Below, in pieces: positions 10,015 to 20,271 of a stretch of DNA of 64,000 nt (its first letter is position 1; each line of letters starts with the position of its first letter). This DNA comes from Agarophyton chilense. Lineage: Eukaryota > Rhodophyta > Florideophyceae > Gracilariales > Gracilariaceae. The stretch spans positions 2,542,001-2,606,000 of the forward strand of contig JARGXX010000088.1 of the NCBI GenBank assembly GCA_030374765.1, read 5' to 3'. The notes below the pieces were generated by a model. The model was not told the DNA's origin, ran no database searches, and was given only the letters and a program-made list of their open reading frames with translations. A program made the translations under genes and the position numbers.

Positions 10015-10937
10015 TGTGGAGCAAAACCCGGCGACGGGAAGTGCTCTCAAGGTGTTCGAAGCCTTGCTCCCTGGGGGAGGCAGACTCAGAGACAGAGCCC
10101 TCCGTTCCACCCGTAGTGTGGGGTGTAACTCCCACGGGGGATTCCGGCAGTACCGACGGAGGTGAGGGGTAGAAACCGTTGGGTCGGGAATGGGTATGGG
10201 TATCCCAAAGAATGGGGGAAAATCCGGCGAAGAGGAAAAACAGGGCGAGGGTCGGGCACTGACAGGCACCGGACCCGAGAACCAGAAAAGGGGCGAAACA
10301 ACAAAAGAAACCCAATACAGGGGCGAAAACCTGTCCTCGAAAGGAAACAAAAAAAGCACGCAACAAGTAAGCAGAACCCCCACGGGGTATCGTGCACGCA
10401 GGTCGTCTGAGCGGTCCCAAGGGGGTGGTTGCACGGAACCCAAACGCGGGCACTCTCCAAGTGGAGTCGTGTCCCTACGCAGGCGTTGCTAACCAGAGCC
10501 CGTTCCGGGTTGTAAGGCCGAAACGATGGCGACGTAGAATCTCTAAAGGTATCGAAGACCAACCTTGGTTCCCCTTTACTCTGAGCTTCGGACGGTCAGA
10601 TCTCGTCTCCCTAAGTAGGGCCCACTAACTAAACTCTACTAATTACAGTAGTGCACACCTGCTCAGGGCCATACACGTGGAGATCCCACTGTCAGGGCCC
10701 AAAAATCCAACGTTCTAACAAATATCCGAAATTCGGTGCCAAAACTAAACCACGTGTATCACGGGGCCAATCCAACCATGGGCCATCCGAATCTTCTCTT
10801 CATAGGCGAACTCTAACCAGAAAACCGTGCCACCTCAGCACACCTTAGAGGGGATCATAGTCATAACCCTCGGAGGGTTCAAGCCCCATTCTATGAGTTG
10901 CATCTTCAAGTATCCCCTAACTGGGCGTTGCTCTACA
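10015..10937 (-). repeat. 5' LTR of element 1, 923 bp
   Basis: The right edge is fixed by the repeat shared with 1-69. The left edge is fixed by the CA end next to the primer-binding site. On the minus strand it runs TGTAGAG...CCACA. The base-composition change at 10940 marks the element's right end. The next five bases, ACTAC, would be the target duplication, but the left partner is outside the window. Confidence 0.88.
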
Positions 10938-12098
10938 ACTACCATCGTTTACCTGCACGGTATAGGCTAGTCGCCCCGCCGTTTGCCTCTGCGGGTGTTC
11001 ACGGTGCCCTGTTACCGTCGAGGTTTACTACGTCTACCTTCTAAGGTTGAGCGTGAACACGCTCCCTACGGTTTAGTGTCACTACACTCCAGAGACGAGA
11101 CAGTAGCAGACCCCAGAGGTGATCTAACGACAGCAAACCTGTCTGGCGTGTCACTATTTGTCACTATAGGAGAGCTCAACAGATGTACTATGTCTTTGTC
11201 CTCGTCACCCGTGTTTTTAAGCTTGTCTTCATTTTTTGAAACTTAATTAATAATAGGAGCACCATTCATCTCCAAGTTCGAATTGATGGCTTATTAAGCA
11301 GTTTTTTGAACCTTGACATGATCAACAGATTTCAAATTGCAAAGTTTGAGAGTGGACACTTTCTCGCGACCAAATATTTCGAGTTTTATGGTGACAAAAG
11401 TGTTTCTTCGATTATTTTTGACAAAGAATTTCACTTTTGTAACACTTACGCTGACCAGTTTCGTCTTCGATTGCGTTCCAAAGAAGTGTGTATAGTGGCT
11501 CTGATGTGGCTAGATGCGCGCGGTTTTTTACTCTGTTTCCCACTACACGTCGGGGATCCATAGATGATGACATATTTGATAAATTATGAAATAATAGATT
11601 CAAGATGATGTTGTTTACAGGTTTTTGACGATCGTTTGTGATCTTTGAGGTTGATTTGACAACCACTAGGCTGTAAAAGTGTCCGGCCAGACACCAGAGA
11701 AACGTGGACAGCTGTACTAGTAGTGAGCTCCCACAGTTGACGCCAGAGAAGAAGAGAGTGTTGACGACGTCTAGTCCCAAAAATTTAAGGAAATTGACAA
11801 AGTTTACAGAATTTATCGATGTTGTAATTTTGGCCTTATATGAGGCCAGTGGTTATACAGACACTAGTGTGCGCTTGTCATATTGCGTCACACTCGTAGG
11901 GTGTGGAACCGTGCTTCAGATGAGCAATGTATGATGAAGCTTTAGGCTAGTCTGTGGTTTCAATGAGCTCGACTTGCGATGAAACGTTTGTTGGGTATAC
12001 AGTAGTGCTCGTGGAACAATCAATTACCCGAATTGTGAAGTCGCCCACTCGAGCGTAACTGTTACTTCCAGAATGGCATGCCTTCCAACAAGAGGCAG
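10938..12098. other. Flank of element 1 with no recognisable gene
   Basis: AT-rich from about 11200. Short frames such as 11306-11563 have no similarity I can name and no supporting context. It could be an old repeat. Confidence 0.5.
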
Positions 12099-13082
12099 CT
12101 AGGATGTCGCGAGCCTTCGCAAGCCGACTAGAACAACGGCAGAAATGACCAATATTGAACCGAAAACTCTCAACATGGCTGGTCTCTCGTCGAGAAATAA
12201 CAAGCCTAGCGTGTATGCAAGAGGTACTTCAAGGTTCTTCATGATGATACCCTTTCCTGCCTTGCAAGACTGAAGTCCTTTATTGAGACAGCTTTGTGCG
12301 AAGAAAGCTGCAAAAGATCCTAGAGTGAGGATGCCAGTGCCTTTGTGGTTGGTAAGTATTTGGTGAAATGCCTCCTTTCCTCCAAGAACGGCTGTAACTG
12401 GTACTCCGATAACACCAAGTGCAAACACTGAAAGCATAAAATGGACCTGAGTTCCCATTCCTCTTACACATACGTAGCCGGCAGCAGCAAAGCATGCTGC
12501 TATGAGAAGCATCAGTGCACCTATAATATGTTGATCTCCAACTGAGCTTGGCGCTGCAATCAACCATATTCCGAGTATTCCAACAAGGGCCAGAGCCATG
12601 TCCCAGATGCTCGTTGTCTCGTTCAGAACAAATTTTAACAAGAGTATGGTTATTACAGGACTAAAAGCGAATATCGCAGTAGCTTCGCCTGCAGGCAAAT
12701 ACGATAAAGAATGAAAACAAAGAACCATTGCTATAGTTCCGAACACACCCCGGACGGCTAGCAAAAGTCGATACGAAGGTGGTAGACCCAGAGGTGAGAT
12801 ACGGATGACGCTTCCGAGAGCAATACTTGACAGCACCAAGTGCGTTATGGAACGCAACAGGACAGCAGCGGATGTTGGAAAGTCGAAGCGAGTTGTGCCT
12901 AGACGAATGGCAGTAGTCATCAAAGCAAACCCTAAGGCGGCTAATGCGATCCAAATCAAACCATTAACAGGAGGGCTAGATGCATCGTCTTGATCGAAGG
13001 CTTGGGTAGCCTTCTTCTTCGGTATAAGAGGGTCGCTTTCTGTAGATGCCCTCCAAATAGGTTGAGTGGTAGTTCCTTCCAT
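12099..13082 (-). CDS. EamA/DMT-family membrane transporter (copy 1)
   Basis: A 327-residue protein from ATG at 13082. A short polar N-terminus (residues 1-40, with ESDPLIPKKK) is followed by about ten hydrophobic segments, arranged as two EamA repeats of five spans each, the usual size for SLC35G-like members of the drug/metabolite transporter superfamily. The second repeat carries CVRGMG, HFMLSVFALG and LQSCKAGKGIIMKN, which is near-identical in the paralogue at 14567-15511. Members move metabolites such as nucleotide sugars or amino-acid derivatives across membranes; the substrate here cannot be told. The gene is intronless. The two copies lie in tandem on the same strand, so a local duplication is likely. 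Confidence 0.85.
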   Translation of the reverse strand: MEGTTTQPIWRASTESDPLIPKKKATQAFDQDDASSPPVNGLIWIALAALGFALMTTAIRLGTTRFDFPTSAAVLLRSITHLVLSSIALGSVIRISPLGLPPSYRLLLAVRGVFGTIAMVLCFHSLSYLPAGEATAIFAFSPVITILLLKFVLNETTSIWDMALALVGILGIWLIAAPSSVGDQHIIGALMLLIAACFAAAGYVCVRGMGTQVHFMLSVFALGVIGVPVTAVLGGKEAFHQILTNHKGTGILTLGSFAAFFAQSCLNKGLQSCKAGKGIIMKNLEVPLAYTLGLLFLDERPAMLRVFGSILVISAVVLVGLRRLATS

Positions 13083-13581
13083 AGTTCACAGAGGGAGAGA
13101 GCAGGAATAGATGTGAATTGGAGACCATCCGTTTGGCAATTGATGGTCTTTGTGGTATGAAACGGTTATCCAGGCCGAGACGTGAGAACTATGATGCCCA
13201 AGTGAGCTCGCTTCGCAGACAGGCCCCGACTGGTATCTGAAAGGAGACCTTTCCTACAGATAATACGTTTCTCAGTAGCTGGTTATAAGCAGAAAGCTAG
13301 ATGCCTTCAAGTCCTGCACGTGGTTAAGGGAAGGAGAATATGTACGTCCACGACCAGAACGAACTCTCTTCCCACCGTATCGGATATTCTGTGTGATAGT
13401 GATTGGATGAGTCAGGAGATCCGGTGTCAAGTACCTTGGTAAAGTGAGATGGTGCTCACCAGCAGTGGGTGCCTCTATTTTGGAGTAACCCATTCGTCAT
13501 CACGTGCTTGCATACACTCTCGGTTTCAAGTGAGCTTGGATAGGTCGTGAGTCTGTCAAGACACGTCAACAAGACCACAAT

Positions 13582-13759
13582 TCCCTCCCATCTCGAGATG
13601 CACCATGGAGGTGGAAAAAATGGAGCCAGCCGAGTGAATTAATGTTATCATGGGCGTTTCCTTTCGTTATTACCTCCCGTCTCGAGATGCACTATGGAGG
13701 TGAAAAAAAAGGAGTCAGCCGAGTGAACCAATGTTATCATGGGCGTTTCCTTTCATTCT
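13582..13759. repeat. Tandem duplication, 89-bp unit, two copies
   Basis: Two copies share CTCGAGATGCAC-ATGGAGGTG and the downstream AATGTTATCATGGGCGTTTC, with the CTCGAG anchors at 13592 and 13681. They lie upstream of EamA copy 1 (transcribed leftward from 13082). Confidence 0.85.
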
Positions 13760-13818
13760 TCGTGATCGCTGCTGGACTGAAATCATCACCGCCTGCTAAA
13801 ATATTCAAAGAGGAGCCT

Positions 13819-13887
13819 ACTCTCTCTCTCTCTCTCTCTCTTTCATTCTTTCATTCTTTCTCTCTTTCATTCTTTCTCTCTCTTTTG
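13819..13887. repeat. CT/CTTT microsatellite
   Basis: A run of CT dinucleotides changes into TTTCATTC and TTTCTCTC repeats. Confidence 0.9.
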
Positions 13888-14566
13888 TAAGGGTATGTTA
13901 GGCTCTATTAATACGCAGCAAAGATAAGTTTCTTTTTAAAGAAAAGATCTCTCACTAATATAGCCATCCCCCTATCAGGCCACTTGATGATACTTTCGGC
14001 AACACTCAACCCCTCCCGTTCGCGAAGAGAAGGAAAACACACCCTTCTTGACAGTGCCTGCTTTGGACACCGTAGCAAGTAGTGATCTACGTTTTTGACA
14101 ACATTTGGTCTGCATCTGCATATCAACGCTTTCCAGTCATGACAGATCCGAAGGGGTACAGACACGGCGTGTGTCCAACAAATAGTTGTTATAGCACAAC
14201 TTCAGCCTGACGTTGAATCACAACCTTCTCAAACTTTTCAGAAACCGCGGGATGTAACAAATGCGAACCACTTGATACTCGTCATGTTCTCTCATATCTC
14301 TTTTCTCTTGACCAACGCAATTTTCGACTGAAGTTTTTTGGTGCAGTGAAATGTGTGCCATCTCTCAACGAGAGCTCTGACGCTCCGTTGCAGTATGAGC
14401 GAGCATCAAGTGTTTGTGCACAGGGATGTAGAAAGCATTAGAGGAGAAGAGCTGTTTCTCAAAAAAAATTCTACAACCCCATATCCTTGTGTCTTGTGAT
14501 CGATAGGTCCAGTTGTCTATCCTCACTCAACGTTTACTGCGGGTTTAAAATTCGGGTGTCTGAACT

Positions 14567-15511
14567 TTAATTCGTCAACCGTCGCAAACCTACCGTAACC
14601 ACAGCAGAAACGACCATCATTGACCCGATGATTCTTTGCAAACTTGGTTCTTCATCTAAAATCCACATGCCCAACAGGTATGTTGAGGGCACTTGTACAT
14701 TCTTCATGATGATGCCCTCTCCAGCTTTGCATAACTGAAGCCCCTTGTTCAAGCAACAATGCGCGAAAAAGCCCCCTATAGACCCGAAAATTACAATAGC
14801 CACACCCGTGTGGTTGTGTGCAATTTGATGTAATGCTTCTCCACCACCATGGATGGCAGCGACAGGAACACCGACTGCTCCCATTGCGAACACGGAGAGC
14901 ATAAAATGTACATTGAAACCCATGCCACGTACGCATACATACGCCCCAGCAGAGAAACAGGCGGCTAGAAACACAAGCAGAGCTCCCACCACATCTTGAT
15001 TGCTGGGATTTGGACCTGCAATTAACGAAACCCCAAAGATCCCGACCAATGCACAGATTAAGTCCCATATGCTTGAGCTTTCTTTCAAAAATACCCACGA
15101 GAGCAGCATGGTCAGGACAGGGCTCAAGGCAGATATGGAAGTGACAACACCGGCTGGCAGAAATTTGATAGCCGAGTACAGCAACAGGAGTGAAATAGTT
15201 CCGCATAAGCCGCGAAGAAGCAACATTATACGATGAAAAGAGGTCAGATTAAAAGGGGAGACCTTATTTACACATACAAGTGAAATACTAGAGAGAAGCA
15301 ATTGGACAAAGCATCGCAGAAGCACCGCAGCACTGGTGGAGAAACCATATCGCGTTACAGCAAGACGTACGGCAGTTGTTGGAACAGCGACAATCATTGC
15401 GGAAAGCGTAATCCATGCCAAGCCATAAAATGCTGTTCGTGATTGCGCTTGGGATGGCTTTGTCGATTGAGAGATTGTCGCTTTGGAACTCAGCAGTGGA
15501 TGGCTTTCCAT
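14567..15511 (-). CDS. EamA/DMT-family membrane transporter (copy 2)
   Basis: A 314-residue protein from ATG at 15511 with ten predicted membrane spans in two EamA repeats. It aligns with the 12099-13082 product over nearly its whole length. The second half is strongest (CVRGMG, HFMLSVFAMG, GVPVAA, CLNKGLQLCKAGEGIIMKN, VGLRRL). The N-terminal tail differs, which suggests separate sorting or regulation after duplication. The substrate is unknown. It is intronless and on the same strand as copy 1, with 1.5 kb between them, so the genes probably have their own promoters. Confidence 0.85.
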   Translation of the reverse strand: MESHPLLSSKATISQSTKPSQAQSRTAFYGLAWITLSAMIVAVPTTAVRLAVTRYGFSTSAAVLLRCFVQLLLSSISLVCVNKVSPFNLTSFHRIMLLLRGLCGTISLLLLYSAIKFLPAGVVTSISALSPVLTMLLSWVFLKESSSIWDLICALVGIFGVSLIAGPNPSNQDVVGALLVFLAACFSAGAYVCVRGMGFNVHFMLSVFAMGAVGVPVAAIHGGGEALHQIAHNHTGVAIVIFGSIGGFFAHCCLNKGLQLCKAGEGIIMKNVQVPSTYLLGMWILDEEPSLQRIIGSMMVVSAVVTVGLRRLTN

Positions 15512-16376
15512 TGGGTTCAGGTATGGTAATAGTGTTAACTTCTCGTTGATTTAGACAACGAAAAATGGGGCAGGCAAAGACACGCTTCTTGAGCACCTTG
15601 CAGTAATCGGCATTTCGAAATGAAGCACTGGTTGTACTTCTTTGGTATTCAGTGGCTATAAATCACCATAGAGATCACCTGTGCAGCCGCACATAGTTTG
15701 ACAAGTATGGACTCGATTCACTAAAGATGTTTTTGGGGGTTTCTGAACAGTTGCGTTCCAGTCTTCGTCTCATCTTCGTCTTCGTGTTTTCCAAGGGAGT
15801 GAGAAGTGGACAATTGGTTGGCTCCTTCCCTCTCTCTCCCCCCCCCACTCTCTAGCCTAGCCCTAGCCTCTCCCTTCCCTCGTCGTACATTTAATTACTA
15901 GGCCCGAGCTACGATATGGTACAGTACAACACTCCAAATCCTCGTATGACATCAAAGAAACAAAAATATTTAGCGAAAGGATGCCGCTCGGTCTCCCAAA
16001 AGGTGAGAATATGAGAATTGCGAAGTAGAATCAACGGAAAGATGGTCCGAAGTAACAGCTGCACAGTTCTAGGTACAGTAAGCAATGATACTGAACGGCC
16101 AAAGGTTGCGATAAGATTGCGTGCTAGACAAAAGAAAACTGCGGAGCTTGTAGTTTTTCGATGTTCCTCAGCATACATATCTCGGCGACACATTCTACCG
16201 CCCCGCCACCGCCTGCAATGGAAAAAAACTAGACTAAGCTTTCCACAGCTGAATACATTTTGATTAGACAAGTATGGCGAGCGGAATCACCTCAGCATCT
16301 CCCAATCCAAAAATCCTACATGCACTCCACATGAAACTCAAACACAGAGGATATTGGTAGCATGCATTATACCCGG
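15512..16376. other. Intergenic region, no gene recognised
   Basis: Holds a C/T-rich run at about 15820-15860 (CTCTCTCCCCCCCCC). Frames on both strands at 15909-16271 overlap and have no similarity I can identify. Confidence 0.5.
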
Positions 16377-16694
16377 TCAAGCCCTGTCCTCCTGCAACAC
16401 GTTCTTCAAGACATTATCAATCCTCTGCAAAGTCTCCGAGGCCTTCGTCATGTCTTCACCAAGAATAGCACAAGCATCGGTGGCGTCAATGACAGCGATC
16501 GAAATCTCGCGACTCCGTCGTCGCAGTACCTGGGAAATCCCCGTCAGCGCTGGGGCCGTTCGTGATTGTGCGTGACGCACTACGAAGTGCAAGCCAATTG
16601 AAGGCTCATGCGTGAGACGAACAATGTACTGCGGAACTGTTCGCGACAGACGCGAAGAAAGGGTCGGCCTTCGAGTGGGGTTTGAGGGCTGCAT
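16377..16694 (-). CDS. BORCS8/MEF2BNB-like small protein
   Basis: A 105-residue protein from ATG at 16694. It has a basic 15-residue start, then YIVRLTHEPSIGLHFVVRHAQ, which resembles the LANEPS-ALY-L-EHV core of BORCS8. The second half is a helix with heptad character, again like that family (EISIAVIDATDACAILGEDM). The length is close to the roughly 120 residues usual for BORCS8. BORCS8 is a subunit of BORC, which recruits Arl8 and kinesin to lysosomes in animals. A role in organelle positioning here would be inference. It is divergent from the HEATR6-like gene with 305 bp between the starts. Similarity was judged by eye and is moderate. Confidence 0.5.
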   Translation of the reverse strand: MQPSNPTRRPTLSSRLSRTVPQYIVRLTHEPSIGLHFVVRHAQSRTAPALTGISQVLRRRSREISIAVIDATDACAILGEDMTKASETLQRIDNVLKNVLQEDRA

Positions 16695-16999
16695 TCTGGT
16701 GGATTGAGGAGCAGCGATTCAAACTTGTGACGACAGAAGGGAAAGACCGGGTGGACAAAGAAGAGTTCGAGGGTGAATCATTACTTTTTGGTCACTCAAA
16801 AAGCTAAAAAACAAGTCTTGATGCGGGAGTAGGACGGTCACTGGTCCCAGCAACCTGCCTTTGCAGCACGGCAACATTGGACGCTGCACTCTTTCGCCTG
16901 AGTCCTTCTGTCTGCCATTTCTGAGCATGTGGAGGACAGAGTGGAAGCACATGAAGCATGAGTGTCTGACCGAGTTCTGAAAATTGGGTGGATTCGAAG

Positions 17000-19666
17000 A
17001 TGACGCGACCACGAGTCCGCCGTCGGGGAAACCCACGTTCAAACGGGATGTTCTCATGTTCTCCTACTCATGATATACAAACAGCTTTCGCACTTCTCCA
17101 AGAAAGCTTACCGGACGCCTCCTGGACTAGTTCCGTAGCAAAATCGGAGCACCCTACTGCAGATCTGCTACGTCCTTTCTTTACCACGATATCCATAGAG
17201 AACGACCCGAATATTCTTCTTCGTATAGCTAACTTCTTGCATGCATTACCTCCTTCGCTGGAAACGCTGCCAATTGTTTGTCACATTGCTGAAAAAACAG
17301 CATCGTCATCTTATCTCAGAGATGGGAATGCTCTGTCTGTCTCCCTGTGTGCCACTTTGTTCTTGGGACAAACCATAGCACGCGATGAAGGCACTCGTGA
17401 TGCATTTTCGCGAGCGTTGCCAATCTTAATGCCTGTTCTTCAAACTTCCATCTTCAATCTGAAACAATCCGTGCTGCGCTTCGTATCCACAACAGATGAA
17501 ACGCCCGGAAAAACGGTACCAATTAAGATTTCTGTGCAGTCTATCCGCTCACTCGCTCTACGTGTTCTGATTTACCTGGCCGAAATGGTGTCGAGGCCAA
17601 TGGCCCAATATTGGATTCAGTTGCTGCCTTCATGCCCTGGAGTAGCAAACACTCACTCAACTCGCGAGAACCTTGCAACGATCCTTCTCTATGACTCACA
17701 AACAGAAGCGCGATCCCTGTCAGCGACAGCGATTATTTCGCTTATATCGTCCAGCAAAACTTTCATTCAAAACTCGTGTATCGCATCGAAGCAAACGTCG
17801 ACAGCTTTCACGCCATCTAGTGCTCGTATGCTCAACTGCTGTAGGGCTATGTTCTCCGTTTTATCAAGCTGTATACCAAAGGAATCTAATGGGGTAGTAG
17901 TTGCAAAGCTAGCGCGTCTCACAGCACAACTCTTTTCTGCGATGCCTACATCGGCAATGGTAGTACCATCTGTTCAGACGCTGTTGAAATCGCTACTGCA
18001 ACGAGCACTTGATCAACCCGAAACTGATCTCACGGCTCGAGTTGCCTGTGCCAGTGCTCTTGCTAATGCACTTTCATCCTCCGTAGCTCTTTTAGAACCA
18101 AACTTCTTGAGTTGGATTGCATCGCAAATTGTCGAATCGCTGCATCCAAATCAACCAGTCGCCGAGCTCTTAGTTGCTTTTCGTGCTGTGGTTTACGTAA
18201 GATGCGATCTTTTCTCATATGGGTGGTTCAAGATCAAGGCTCATCTTCAAAATATGAGCTCAACTTCAGAAGTTGCCTTGCATACAGTTCGAGTGTTTTC
18301 ATCTTTCCTTTCTTCTTGTCTACGGGCACAGCAACTCTCCGAAAAAGAAACCGGTCTATATCAATACATTCCGCTCTTGATTAATGTATATGATTCTCTT
18401 GTTAAGGACAGCCTCCAATCCAGTGACCGAGTCTTGCGAAACTCGGCAGTTAACGTAGTCCAACAGGTGTTCCAATTTCACTCAGCAGTCGCGTCTTCCG
18501 CAGTACATTGTAATCACGAGATGGAATTTAACGCTCTCGGAAAAGATGCCATCAGAAGATTAAAACAGTTCATCATTGCTAGAGATGAACAGGTACTCGC
18601 AGCTTGTATACGGACAATCGCTCACGCTCATCTTCTAGTGGACTCGAATTTTACAGAGGACACCTTGAGAATAATTGGTGATGTAATGCAGGGCTCTGCA
18701 AACAGCGGAAAGCAGGTAACAAAGTTCTGCATGTCTTCGATGACGCTGATTGCAGAAAAGTTGTCTGAGAAATTTGTGTTTCTTATCACCGAAGAAATTG
18801 TTCTTATCATAACAAAATGTGCATCAATTGCAGCGGAGATGATACGTAACATACCCGGCCTCAATGCGGCGTCTTGTATGAAATCATCATCTGAACGTGC
18901 GAGTGAAGAAGCTACCAAGACGGCAGCAGTTAATCTCATTACCAGCTACATATCTGTCCACATGAGTATATGTGAAAGGAAAGGCAATTCTAAAGAGTTT
19001 ATCGCAGACATGTCCTCTGAGGTTCAACTGCTTTGTCAATTGCTTCAGAACAGTGAGCAGACGCTGAATCTTCGTTGTTGCACTTGCAGGGCACTGGGAC
19101 GAGTTGTAAGCGCTCACTCAAGAAGTCTGAAACAATGCGGTGATGACATTCTCCGCAACATAATGGCCGCTATGAGCCCATTGAATGAGGTTCGTATGCA
19201 GATATGTTCAGCAAGCTCATTGATCGCGATCATGAAATCTTCTCACAAGGACATGTTCTGTGTTGCAATTGTGCAAAGTTGTATAAAGTGTTATATTGGG
19301 GTGATGCGTCAACTGCAAAGAAGTGGCGTTACGGCAAAGCTTCGAACTCAGCAGAACATATTGCTAGATTCGATTGGGGAACTCGTTGTCATAGTATTTG
19401 GCAAAGCGTTGGAGACGCTTGTCTGTGATGTAGAAAAGAACTGGAATATGCAATGGGAGCCGAATGTTCTGATTGCGATCGTATCTTCTTATCTATCTCT
19501 GCCGAAGTACGTTAAGTACGAAAGTAATTTTGACTTCGACAAGGTCATGGATTGCACTCCACAAGGTCAACGCGATGCTCTGAAAGTCATCCTTAACCTG
19601 ACAAGATCTCTAATGAGAACGGTAAAGCAAGATGTTGGCGATGGTGCAAGTTCCACCGGTACATGA
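17000..19666 (+). CDS. HEAT-repeat protein, HEATR6-like
   Basis: The first ATG in frame is at 17000 (MTRPRVRRRG), giving 888 residues. The protein is almost wholly alpha-helical with many alternating Leu/Ala-rich segments typical of HEAT or ARM repeats. The stretch of about residues 175-340 (RSLALRVLIYLAEMVSRP, then LLYDSQTEARSLSATAIISL and later LKSLLQRAL) follows the layout of the N-terminal domain (DUF4042) of HEATR6. Human HEATR6 is longer, so part of the C-terminus may be missing or divergent. HEATR6 has no settled molecular function; HEAT arrays act as protein-binding scaffolds. No splice interruption is evident. An importin-like or other HEAT family is the main alternative. Confidence 0.6.
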   Translation: MTRPRVRRRGNPRSNGMFSCSPTHDIQTAFALLQESLPDASWTSSVAKSEHPTADLLRPFFTTISIENDPNILLRIANFLHALPPSLETLPIVCHIAEKTASSSYLRDGNALSVSLCATLFLGQTIARDEGTRDAFSRALPILMPVLQTSIFNLKQSVLRFVSTTDETPGKTVPIKISVQSIRSLALRVLIYLAEMVSRPMAQYWIQLLPSCPGVANTHSTRENLATILLYDSQTEARSLSATAIISLISSSKTFIQNSCIASKQTSTAFTPSSARMLNCCRAMFSVLSSCIPKESNGVVVAKLARLTAQLFSAMPTSAMVVPSVQTLLKSLLQRALDQPETDLTARVACASALANALSSSVALLEPNFLSWIASQIVESLHPNQPVAELLVAFRAVVYVRCDLFSYGWFKIKAHLQNMSSTSEVALHTVRVFSSFLSSCLRAQQLSEKETGLYQYIPLLINVYDSLVKDSLQSSDRVLRNSAVNVVQQVFQFHSAVASSAVHCNHEMEFNALGKDAIRRLKQFIIARDEQVLAACIRTIAHAHLLVDSNFTEDTLRIIGDVMQGSANSGKQVTKFCMSSMTLIAEKLSEKFVFLITEEIVLIITKCASIAAEMIRNIPGLNAASCMKSSSERASEEATKTAAVNLITSYISVHMSICERKGNSKEFIADMSSEVQLLCQLLQNSEQTLNLRCCTCRALGRVVSAHSRSLKQCGDDILRNIMAAMSPLNEVRMQICSASSLIAIMKSSHKDMFCVAIVQSCIKCYIGVMRQLQRSGVTAKLRTQQNILLDSIGELVVIVFGKALETLVCDVEKNWNMQWEPNVLIAIVSSYLSLPKYVKYESNFDFDKVMDCTPQGQRDALKVILNLTRSLMRTVKQDVGDGASSTGT

Positions 19667-20271
19667 GAAGCTGTGTGTAATCTATACTGGCTTTCCGCCT
19701 TGGTGTTATTGCAAGTCGCTTGTGTCGTCTCCAAGCTCGCTCGACCGTGCAACGGGGTGGCACTGGTCTGAGACATTGCCCATCTCTCCCGAAGTCCTCA
19801 CATCTCGACCAATGATTTGCCGTAGACTGGAATTTTCTGCATGCAACCTATTTTTCACTGTACGGAGAAAAATCGAATTCTTTTCTTAAATGACCCGCAA
19901 CCGCAGCCTTTCTGTGGGCTTTCTTGGTATTTTTCAAAGTCCTCATTGGCGTTGACGGTTGATCAACCGTCGATCAATCTCTGTTAAGAACGGGCCTCAG
20001 TCACACGGGGCGCCCAACGAGCTTCTTTGCACTCTGTCTTGCCTGGTCTGCAACAATCGCATTCAACATGGAATAATATTCCACGAGCGTGCACGCCTAT
20101 GGAGGCGGCCATGCTCACTTTGCCTAATCAGAAACAACGCATCCCATTGCGCGCGCACCGCAATTGACCGATGCGACAGCTTCTCGGTTTCGCTCCGCTA
20201 GCAATTCCGCCACACATAGACGTGTCTTAGAATCATAGGGCATACAGTGTGGAAGGCGCTTACGGACGGCA
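19667..20271. other. Intergenic region between HEATR6-like and AIF-like genes
   Basis: About 600 bases holding the 3' end of one gene and the promoter side of the next. No further gene or repeat is seen. Confidence 0.6.

Larger units (their letters stand above)
1..10937 (-). mobile_element. Ty3/gypsy chromovirus (element 1), minus strand, left LTR cut by window edge
   Basis: Read on the minus strand the order is 5' LTR (10937-10015), primer-binding site, gag, pol (protease, reverse transcriptase, RNase H, integrase), chromodomain, an oppositely oriented frame, polypurine tract and 3' LTR. Only the last 69 bases of the 3' LTR copy are inside the window. They match 10869-10937 with four mismatches, so the two LTRs have diverged a little. 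Gag has one nonsense codon and the integrase-chromodomain linker has several, so this copy is probably no longer autonomous. The chromodomain and integrase type place it in the chromovirus group of Metaviridae-like elements. Confidence 0.93.
13083..14566. other. Intergenic region between the two EamA genes
   Basis: About 1.5 kb with no gene I can support. It contains an 89-bp tandem duplication (13582-13759) and a CT-rich microsatellite (about 13819-13887). The minus-strand frame 13908-14165 has no recognisable similarity. Confidence 0.6.

Noticed and set aside
11306-11563. 85-codon plus-strand frame beside element 1
   Set aside because: No similarity, no context, surrounded by stops; not enough to call a gene.
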